From Gammaproteobacteria bacterium (GTDB taxonomy: Bacteria; Pseudomonadota; Gammaproteobacteria; Pseudomonadales; Pseudohongiellaceae), in contig JAESUT010000152.1 of assembly GCA_016762995.1 (NCBI GenBank), positions 3,199-14,653 on the forward strand: a stretch of 11,455 bases of DNA. Reading direction: 5' to 3'. Of this stretch, positions 6,404-11,455 are shown one piece after another (within the stretch, counting starts at the first letter, position 1; each line of letters opens with the position of its first letter). The position numbers were made by a program, and so were the translations under genes. The notes beneath the pieces were generated by a model that saw only the letters and a list, made by a program, of their open reading frames with translations, was not told the origin of the DNA and did not search any database.

Positions 6404-6436
6404 GTTTTTTCAATCTGTTTTTTCAATCTGTTTTTT
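6404..6436. repeat. 13-bp tandem repeat, about 2.5 copies, rseP-bamA gap
   Basis: The unit GTTTTTTCAATCT (plus-strand reading) occurs at 6404-6416 and 6417-6429, followed by GTTTTTT at 6430-6436. The two full copies are identical. It abuts and slightly overlaps the rseP stop codon (6435-6437). On the transcribed strand the runs read as A, so this is not a terminator for the cluster. Recent slippage is the simplest origin. Confidence 0.85.
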
Positions 6437-7826
6437 ACAGCAATCGGTTAACGTCGTTGTACATAGCTAAAACCATGATTCCCGATATCAACAACAATCC
6501 CAGTTGCAATCCAAAGGCCTGAATTCTCTCCGGCACGGGTCTCCTAATAACGGCTTCAATCGCGTAATACAACAGATGCCCGCCATCAAGAACTGGTATC
6601 GGCAGCAAGTTAAGTACACCTAATGAAATACTCAATAGGGCCAAAAATCCCAGATAGACATCGAGACCGTACGTAGCTGTCTGTCCAGCCACTTGGGCAA
6701 TAGTTATTGGCCCGTTTATGTTTTTCACCGAGATCAACCCGACGACCATTTTCTTCACAGAATCTAAGACAAAGATCGACTTATTCCATGTCTCCATCAC
6801 TGCTGGCTGAATCGCCGATAACACGTTGAAATTTATCTGTCGATGCATCTCCGGAGGCAATAGTTCTGCCAACGTTGTTTCCTGAACGTAGGCGCCAATG
6901 CTGCCGATTACAGTGCCGTCATCGAGCGTTGCTCTTTCTGGCGTTATCAGCAAATCAGTACTGCGTCCACCACGTTGGACCACGACATTAAGCGCGAGTT
7001 CCGGGCTTGCTCGGATAACCTCTACCCAATGCGTCCAACCACGTATTGATCTGCCATCAACAGAGATAATTTCGTCACCGCTGCGCAGGTCCGCTGCCTC
7101 GGCAGCACCGCCGGATACGATGCCCGCAATATCAGCAGGAATTTCAAATTGAATAATACCGAGGTTGCGAACTGGATTTGGCGCAGTCTCCGCTCCCATC
7201 CAGGCATCAATAGGAACTTGTATCTCTCTAGTGCGGCTGGAATCCGCAGGATCCACTGTTAGGGTTATTTCGCCGGTTTCACCCAGTCGCGCAAGTAACT
7301 GCAAAGTGACCTGCTGCCAGATGATGGTCTCGTCGCCATCAACCGCAAGAATCTCATCACCCGCTCTTAGCCCTGCCGTCTCGGCAATTGAGCCTTCTAT
7401 TACGTTGCTCACCACCGGCGCGATACCGGAAACTCCATAGGAGATGTTAATCAGCCAGAATACAAATATGGCCAATAGAAAATTCGCGATAGGCCCTGCG
7501 GCCACGATCGCCACCTTCTGCCACAGAGGCTTGCAAGCAAATGAGTATTGCCGTTGGTCCGCGCTCAAGCCACTTGTATCGACAACGGTTGTGTCTTCTT
7601 GGCCCAGCATCTTAACGTAGCCACCCAACGGAATTGGCGCGATAACGTATTCAACGCCGTCTTTACCTACCCAAGTCTTAACTGCCTTGCCGAAGCCGAT
7701 GGAAAATCTAAGCACCTTCACGCCGCAGCGCCTGGCAACCCAGAAATGACCAAATTCGTGGACTGTCACTAGTATGCCAAGGGTAACTAGGAGAGCAATA
7801 ATGCTTATTAAAACTTCAAGTATCAT
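6435..7826 (-). CDS. rseP: Site-2 zinc metalloprotease RseP
   Basis: Inner-membrane protease of the M50 family. In relatives it cuts the anti-sigma factor RseA within the membrane after DegS, releasing sigma-E during envelope stress, and also clears remnant signal peptides. 463 residues (E. coli 450). Zinc motif HEFGH is at 23-27 in the first membrane segment, and the third ligand lies in NLLPIPVLDGGH (406-417, Asp414). Membrane segments are near 1-22, 103-128, 393-415 and 433-457. Two tandem periplasmic PDZ domains (about 130-215 and 222-308) are marked by AGLRAGDEILAVDG (151-164) and ADLRSGDEIISVDG (245-258). The ATG at 7824-7826 begins directly with the first membrane segment; no good Shine-Dalgarno is visible. 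It lies 23 nt after dxr. No rseA or rpoE is in the window. Confidence 0.98.
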   Translation of the reverse strand: MILEVLISIIALLVTLGILVTVHEFGHFWVARRCGVKVLRFSIGFGKAVKTWVGKDGVEYVIAPIPLGGYVKMLGQEDTTVVDTSGLSADQRQYSFACKPLWQKVAIVAAGPIANFLLAIFVFWLINISYGVSGIAPVVSNVIEGSIAETAGLRAGDEILAVDGDETIIWQQVTLQLLARLGETGEITLTVDPADSSRTREIQVPIDAWMGAETAPNPVRNLGIIQFEIPADIAGIVSGGAAEAADLRSGDEIISVDGRSIRGWTHWVEVIRASPELALNVVVQRGGRSTDLLITPERATLDDGTVIGSIGAYVQETTLAELLPPEMHRQINFNVLSAIQPAVMETWNKSIFVLDSVKKMVVGLISVKNINGPITIAQVAGQTATYGLDVYLGFLALLSISLGVLNLLPIPVLDGGHLLYYAIEAVIRRPVPERIQAFGLQLGLLLISGIMVLAMYNDVNRLL

Positions 7827-7849
7827 AAATATTCGCCGCGGCGCTAGGT

Positions 7850-9058
7850 CTAAGCACTAGCTCCACGACAGAAATCCTTTAATATCAATTCTTTAGATAG
7901 TCTTCTTGCTTGTCGATCAATGTCTTGAATAATAGCGAGACTAGGCGCCAGTTCACAAGGTATTTGTGACCTAACTGCCTCTATTACTAGGGGTATTTCC
8001 GTAAAGCCGATCTGCCCCCCTAAAAATGCTTCAACCGCTACCTCGTTTGCGGCATTAAGGATCGCCGGCGCCGTACCACGCTCGCCCGCCGCCTCGATAC
8101 CTAGCCGCAGGCAGGGAAATCTAGAAAGATCAGGCTTTAAAAATTGCAGAGGCTCCTCTGCCGTCAGGTCAAGCGGAGCAACTCCTGATGTAATTCGCTC
8201 CGGCCATGCCAATCCATAGGCGATAGGAACGCGCATATCGGGGTTGGCCATCTGTGCCAACACCGAACCATCTGTATAGTGAACCATTGAGTGCACAATA
8301 CTCTGCGGATGAATCAGCACATCAACCTGAGACGGCTCTAGGTCGAAGAGATAACAAGCCTCTATAAACTCCAAGCCCTTGTTCATCATCGTCGCGGAGT
8401 CCACGGATATCTTTCTGCCCATGGACCACTTCGGATGCCGACAGGCCTGTTCAGGCGTAACAGACTCGAGCTGCTCTATCGGTGTGTTTAGAAACGGACC
8501 ACCGGATGCCGTCAACACAACCTTCTCAACGCCGGTTCTAGCCTCTGTGTGTACGCTGCTTTTCGTTTGCGGTAAGCACTGATAGATTGCATTGTGCTCG
8601 CTATCGATTGGCAAAATCTCAGCGCCAGATTCCCTTGCCAGCTGTTTCAATAAGTCTCCAGTCATTACCAGAGACTCCTTGTTAGCAAGTAACAAGCGCT
8701 TGCCATTTGAGGCTGCAGCGAGCGTCGATTCAAGACCCGCTGCGCCAACTATTGCAGCCATCACAATATCGACATTCGGATTACTCGCCACCTCGATCAA
8801 CCCAGACTCACCAATCAGCAGTTTGGTATCGAGATCGCTGCCACTAAGTAGTGCATTAAACTCAGGGGCCGCCGCTTCACTCAGCACCGCGAATTGCGGC
8901 CTGTATTTCTCGCATTGTTTAAAGAGCAGTTTTGCGTTTCGATGAGCGGTGAGCGCAAAAACTTTGTAGGAAGGATTCTCATCAATAACAGCCAGCGTAC
9001 TTTCGCCAACCGAGCCTGTGGAACCGAGAACGCTAATTTTAAGATTACTAGACGTCAC
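7850..9058 (-). CDS. dxr: 1-deoxy-D-xylulose 5-phosphate reductoisomerase
   Basis: Committed step of the MEP isoprenoid pathway: rearranges and reduces DXP to 2-C-methyl-D-erythritol 4-phosphate with NADPH; the target of fosmidomycin. 402 residues, within family range. The NADPH-binding loop LGSTGSVGESTL is at 11-22. LLLANKESLV (122-131) contains Lys127. Metal ligands Asp152 and Glu154 lie in LPIDSEHNAIYQ, with Glu230 in MMNKGLEFIEA. The flexible active-site loop HPKWSMGRKISVDSA spans 208-222, with Trp211. The start is GTG (9056-9058), 1 nt after the cdsA stop, with AGGTGAG 8 nt before it. Its position between cdsA and rseP differs from E. coli, where dxr lies between frr and uppS. It supplies the isoprenoid precursors used by UppS in the same cluster. 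Confidence 0.98.
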   Translation of the reverse strand: MTSSNLKISVLGSTGSVGESTLAVIDENPSYKVFALTAHRNAKLLFKQCEKYRPQFAVLSEAAAPEFNALLSGSDLDTKLLIGESGLIEVASNPNVDIVMAAIVGAAGLESTLAAASNGKRLLLANKESLVMTGDLLKQLARESGAEILPIDSEHNAIYQCLPQTKSSVHTEARTGVEKVVLTASGGPFLNTPIEQLESVTPEQACRHPKWSMGRKISVDSATMMNKGLEFIEACYLFDLEPSQVDVLIHPQSIVHSMVHYTDGSVLAQMANPDMRVPIAYGLAWPERITSGVAPLDLTAEEPLQFLKPDLSRFPCLRLGIEAAGERGTAPAILNAANEVAVEAFLGGQIGFTEIPLVIEAVRSQIPCELAPSLAIIQDIDRQARRLSKELILKDFCRGASA

Positions 9059-9059
9059 T

Positions 9060-9944
9060 TTAGAGGCTCACCTGTAATTCGCTATCAAGAACTAACATCA
9101 TCGTAAGCACAAACAGAGGCGTGGCAGCCACAAGGCCATCCACTCTGTCCAATACGCCGCCATGCCCAGGTAGCACCGAGCCGCTGTCCTTAATGCCACA
9201 ATTGCGCTTGAGCATGCTCTCTATAAGATCACCTACTACGCTGAAGAACGTGATACCCACCGACAACACCAGCAGCACAGCGACCTGCAACGCAGATAGT
9301 GACTGTAGATTGTTATGCATTAGCCAGACGAATAAAGTCGCCACCAACAAACAGGCAGCCGCCCCGCCCCAGACACCCTCCCAAGATTTTTTCGGGCTCA
9401 AGTTTGCGGCCAGTTTTCTTGAACCAAAATTCACTCCGGCGAAATAGGCTCCAACATCGACAGCGGCAACCAAGATCACTAACGCTAGAACCAAAAACCC
9501 CGAAGGCAGGAGATACTTCAAAAATACGATACCAACGAAGGTTGGTATTAACACCAACACACCCATCAAAGCTATTTTCGACTCATCGTTCCATAGATTG
9601 CTGTTTCCGGGATACCCCGCTAAAAAAAACAAGGATAACAGCCAGAAAAACAGACCCAAAATCAGCACGAGACTAGCTCGAAACCCATCGATATTCTGCG
9701 CCTCAGGAGCGATCCCCAAAAAGAAGAAACACCCGATCAACATTGCCGCAATACTAGCGAGATAGGGTAGTTTCGCGATGTCTCTATCCGCGCTGACAAA
9801 ACCAGCCCATTCCCATGCGGCAATTAGAATCACACTTGCAACGAAGAGCGAAAAGTAAAAGGAAGGCAATTGCGTCGTAGCGGCAACCAATGCTGCCAGA
9901 AGCAATACAGCGGTAATGACTCGTTGCTTTAATGCCCTAGTCAC
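9060..9944 (-). CDS. cdsA: Phosphatidate cytidylyltransferase (CDP-diacylglycerol synthase)
   Basis: Polytopic inner-membrane enzyme that makes CDP-diacylglycerol from phosphatidic acid and CTP, the precursor of all the main phospholipids. 294 residues (E. coli about 285). Roughly eight hydrophobic segments are visible between residues 8 and 288. The family signature is complete at 243-269: SMLKR, then KDSGSVLPGHGG and LDRVD. Also seen are the conserved DVGAYFAG (163-170) and SPKKSWEG (183-190). The start is GTG (9942-9944), overlapping the uppS stop by 4 nt (GTGA), with AGGGG 8 nt upstream inside uppS. The dxr start follows the stop after 1 nt. These tight junctions point to one transcript and coupled translation. 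Confidence 0.98.
   Translation of the reverse strand: MTRALKQRVITAVLLLAALVAATTQLPSFYFSLFVASVILIAAWEWAGFVSADRDIAKLPYLASIAAMLIGCFFFLGIAPEAQNIDGFRASLVLILGLFFWLLSLFFLAGYPGNSNLWNDESKIALMGVLVLIPTFVGIVFLKYLLPSGFLVLALVILVAAVDVGAYFAGVNFGSRKLAANLSPKKSWEGVWGGAAACLLVATLFVWLMHNNLQSLSALQVAVLLVLSVGITFFSVVGDLIESMLKRNCGIKDSGSVLPGHGGVLDRVDGLVAATPLFVLTMMLVLDSELQVSL
9067..9073 (-). promoter_or_regulatory. Ribosome-binding site of dxr inside the cdsA 3' end
   Basis: AGGTGAG on the minus strand, 8 nt before the GTG at 9056-9058. It supports this GTG as the dxr start; no ATG is available near the conserved N-terminus. Confidence 0.6.
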
Positions 9945-10681
9945 TCTTTATACCCCTGATCATCATGGCTGCCATAGCGACGCTGACGCCGCGCAAAATC
10001 ATCAAGCGCTAATTGAAACTGCGCATCGTCGAAATCTGGCCAGTAACAGTCTGTAAAATAGAGCTCGGTGTAGGCAAACTGCCAAAGCAGGAAGTTGCTA
10101 ATTCGGTGCTCACCACCGGTGCGGATACAAAGGTCCGGATCCGGATAATCGCTGGTACTGATATACTGATTCACTAGATCTACATCGATTGCGCTCGCTG
10201 ACAACTCTCCAGAGGTCACCTTCTCGACTATACCAGTCACGGCATTCGCAATATCCCAGCGCCCACCGTAGTCTGCCGCGACGATCACCGTCATACCGGT
10301 ATTATTGCGCGTCAACTCTTCCACCTCACGCATGTTATTTTGCAATTTCTGCGCAAAGCTACTGCGATTTCCAATGAATTGCAGTCGCACATTTCTCTTG
10401 TGTATTTGATTGATTTCTTTACGTTTGAGGACGGTAAGAAAGAGCGCCATTAAGCCCTGTACTTCTTGCCGTGGACGCAGCCAGTTCTCACTACTGAAGG
10501 CAAATAAGGTGAGGTATTTAATGTCTCGGGCGAGACAGGAATTAATAATCTCCCGCGCCGCTTCGGCGCCAAAGCGGTGACCAGATCTCACAGGCAGGTC
10601 TTTAGCCTTTGCCCAGCGGTTATTTCCATCCATAACGATGGCAATATGCTGAGGCAATTCCGGTTTGCTAGCAGGTGTCAT
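9941..10681 (-). CDS. uppS: Isoprenyl transferase: (2Z,6E)-undecaprenyl diphosphate synthase
   Basis: Cis-prenyltransferase that adds eight isopentenyl units to farnesyl diphosphate. The product is the C55 lipid that, after dephosphorylation, carries peptidoglycan and O-antigen units. 246 residues (E. coli 253). Seen are HIAIVMDGNNRWA (12-24) with catalytic Asp18, SGHRFGAE (33-40), LTLFAFSSENW (57-67), VAADYGGRWDI (134-144) and RTGGEHRISNFLLWQ (187-201), with the downstream Glu206 in AYTELYF. All substrate-binding motifs are intact. The ATG at 10679-10681 directly follows an in-frame TAA; the Shine-Dalgarno is weak (GTGG about 9 nt upstream). It lies 58 nt after frr and overlaps cdsA by 4 nt. 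Confidence 0.98.
   Translation of the reverse strand: MTPASKPELPQHIAIVMDGNNRWAKAKDLPVRSGHRFGAEAAREIINSCLARDIKYLTLFAFSSENWLRPRQEVQGLMALFLTVLKRKEINQIHKRNVRLQFIGNRSSFAQKLQNNMREVEELTRNNTGMTVIVAADYGGRWDIANAVTGIVEKVTSGELSASAIDVDLVNQYISTSDYPDPDLCIRTGGEHRISNFLLWQFAYTELYFTDCYWPDFDDAQFQLALDDFARRQRRYGSHDDQGYKE
9953..9957 (-). promoter_or_regulatory. Ribosome-binding site of cdsA inside the uppS 3' end
   Basis: AGGGG on the minus strand, 8 nt before the GTG at 9942-9944. It supports that GTG as the cdsA start, where it forms a GTGA overlap with the uppS stop codon. Confidence 0.5.
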
Positions 10682-10739
10682 TTACAGTTACCACATCCCT
10701 GACGCCCGCATTGAGTAAGCTGACGACGCAATCGCAGTC

Positions 10740-11297
10740 TCAGAAGGACAGCAGGTCGGCTTCTTTAGCCTGGAATGAAGATTCAATAGTCGCGATGTAC
10801 TTGTCGGTAATTTTTTGCACCCTATCTTCGGCTCTACGCTGTTCGTCTTCACTAATTTCTTTTTCTTTTTCGAACTCTTTAAAGTCAGAATTCGCGTCCC
10901 GACGAATATTTCGAATCGCGATTCGCGCATTCTCTGCCTCGGCCTTGGCCTGCTTCGTATATTCTTTCCGCGTCTCTTCCGTTAGAGGCGGCATAGGCAC
11001 ACGGATTGTGTCGCCGTTATTCGATGGATTCAGTCCTAAATCCGATCTCATGATGGCTTTCTCGATCTCGCTGATCATCGGTTTTTCCCAAGGGGAGATA
11101 ATCAGAGATCTACCTTCTTCCACCGTAACACTAGCCAGTTGGCTCAAGGGGGTATCTGAACCATAGTAAGAGACTTGTACGCTATCCAAAATAGCAGGAT
11201 GCGCTCTTCCCGTTCGAATCTTCTTAAAGGCTTCAGCTAACGAAGCGACGCTCTTCTGCATCCTTTCGTCTGCATCGGCTAGTGTTTCATCGATCAT
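10740..11297 (-). CDS. frr: Ribosome recycling factor
   Basis: With EF-G, splits the post-termination ribosome so that subunits are reused. 185 residues, the same as E. coli. A three-helix bundle (about 1-30 and 105-185) is interrupted by a small beta domain (about 31-104). Conserved marks are KIRTGRA (26-32), LASVTVEEGRSL (54-65), SDLGLNP (85-91), RVPMPPLTEE (99-108), IRRDAN (131-136) with Arg132, and KEISEDE (146-152). The ATG at 11295-11297 has the best ribosome-binding site in the window, GAGGAG at 7 nt. It follows pyrH by 88 nt, with a hairpin in the gap, and precedes uppS by 58 nt. The long plus-strand frame opposite it is an artefact of its codon pattern. Confidence 0.99.
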   Translation of the reverse strand: MIDETLADADERMQKSVASLAEAFKKIRTGRAHPAILDSVQVSYYGSDTPLSQLASVTVEEGRSLIISPWEKPMISEIEKAIMRSDLGLNPSNNGDTIRVPMPPLTEETRKEYTKQAKAEAENARIAIRNIRRDANSDFKEFEKEKEISEDEQRRAEDRVQKITDKYIATIESSFQAKEADLLSF

Positions 11298-11304
11298 TAT
11301 CTGA

Positions 11305-11310
11305 CTCCTC
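11305..11310 (-). promoter_or_regulatory. Ribosome-binding site of frr
   Basis: GAGGAG on the minus strand, 7 nt before the frr ATG (11295-11297). It fixes the start and suggests that frr is translated efficiently without relying on upstream coupling. Confidence 0.8.
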
Positions 11311-11325
11311 GGTCTTAAAACCTAG

Positions 11326-11346
11326 CTTCGCGCCTCAGGCACGAAG
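11326..11346 (-). repeat. Strong hairpin between pyrH and frr
   Basis: In the transcript the left arm CTTCGTGCC and right arm GGCGCGAAG pair over 9 positions (one U-G wobble) around a 3-nt loop UGA. It lies 28 nt before the frr start. The only T-run after it is four T, about 6 nt downstream, so it is at best a weak or partial terminator. An mRNA processing or stability element is another possibility. Confidence 0.6.
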
Positions 11347-11385
11347 AATTCATCCATCTTGCTAGTGTAAAGCCAAACTTATCAA

Positions 11386-11455
11386 CTACTCGATGTGAGT
11401 GCCATCGGGCTTGCCCATTACATTGTTCAACAACGCACCAGGGGTGTTCATGTTA
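11386..11455 (-). CDS. pyrH: Uridylate kinase (UMP kinase), C-terminal 22 codons only
   Basis: Makes UDP from UMP in pyrimidine nucleotide synthesis. Only the tail is in the window, reading NMNTPGALLNNVMGKPDGTH then IE and a TAG stop (11386-11388). It matches the E. coli PyrH ending by recall (N-x-N-x-PGAL, then VMG, then GT-x-I), and its place directly upstream of frr is the usual one. The rest of the gene lies beyond the window edge. Identification from 22 residues rests on this motif and on the neighbour. Confidence 0.88.
   Translation of the reverse strand, partial: NMNTPGALLNNVMGKPDGTHIE

Noticed and set aside
7834..7843. Perfect 10-bp palindrome CGCCGCGGCG ahead of rseP
   Set aside because: It has no loop, so it would not make a hairpin, and a short GC palindrome is expected by chance; no partner site seen.
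8592..8945. Open frame of 117 codons on the plus strand opposite dxr
   Set aside because: Fully antisense to conserved dxr domains, low-complexity Ser/Ala-rich product, no ribosome-binding site noted.
10675..11166. Open frame of 163 codons on the plus strand opposite frr
   Set aside because: Ser/Leu-rich product typical of antisense to a charged helical protein; frr is certain here.
1..11455. Search for a defence system, mobile element, biosynthetic cluster or other new system
   Set aside because: Every long frame on the minus strand belongs to a known conserved housekeeping gene, with no insertion, no foreign-looking segment and no extra gene between them.

Overview
The window is one stretch of a conserved gammaproteobacterial envelope-biogenesis cluster, entirely on the minus strand. 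Transcription runs from high to low coordinates: pyrH (3' end only), frr, uppS, cdsA, dxr, rseP, bamA, skp, lpxD, fabZ, lpxA, lpxB (5' part only). The closest relatives I can recall by hand alignment are gammaproteobacterial proteins. As I remember them, dxr sits between cdsA and rseP in pseudomonads, whereas in E. coli it sits between frr and uppS. The window therefore suggests a non-enteric, probably environmental or marine gammaproteobacterium of middling GC. I cannot name a genus from sequence alone.

Layout, in transcription order. At 11386-11455 are the last 22 codons of UMP kinase. At 10740-11297 is ribosome recycling factor. From 10681 down to 7850 come undecaprenyl diphosphate synthase, CDP-diacylglycerol synthase and DXP reductoisomerase, which overlap by 4 nt or are separated by 1 nt. 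From 7826 to 3681 are the site-2 protease RseP and the outer-membrane assembly protein BamA. From 3498 to 1 are the periplasmic chaperone Skp and the lipid A genes lpxD, fabZ, lpxA and lpxB. The longest gap without a gene is 182 nt (bamA-skp). No stretch over 300 nt is empty, and I see no RNA genes, mobile elements, CRISPR arrays or convincing plus-strand genes.

How the genes fit together: Dxr starts the committed isoprenoid pathway that feeds UppS, which makes the C55 carrier lipid for peptidoglycan and O-antigen. CdsA makes CDP-diacylglycerol for phospholipids. LpxA, LpxD and LpxB make the lipid A disaccharide, while FabZ draws on the same 3-hydroxyacyl-ACP pool. Skp and BamA deliver and insert outer-membrane proteins, and RseP belongs to the envelope-stress proteolytic cascade in relatives. 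pyrH and frr link the cluster to nucleotide supply and translation.

All genes look intact and ordinary, and I found no undescribed multi-gene system. The points worth a second look are finer. BamA has two enlarged surface loops and a cysteine pair in a different loop from E. coli. Skp is strongly acidic. LpxA has Asn where E. coli has active-site-region His160. Several intergenic hairpins and small repeats lie between the genes, including overlapping alternative hairpins ahead of fabZ. Four of the ten visible starts appear to be GTG.
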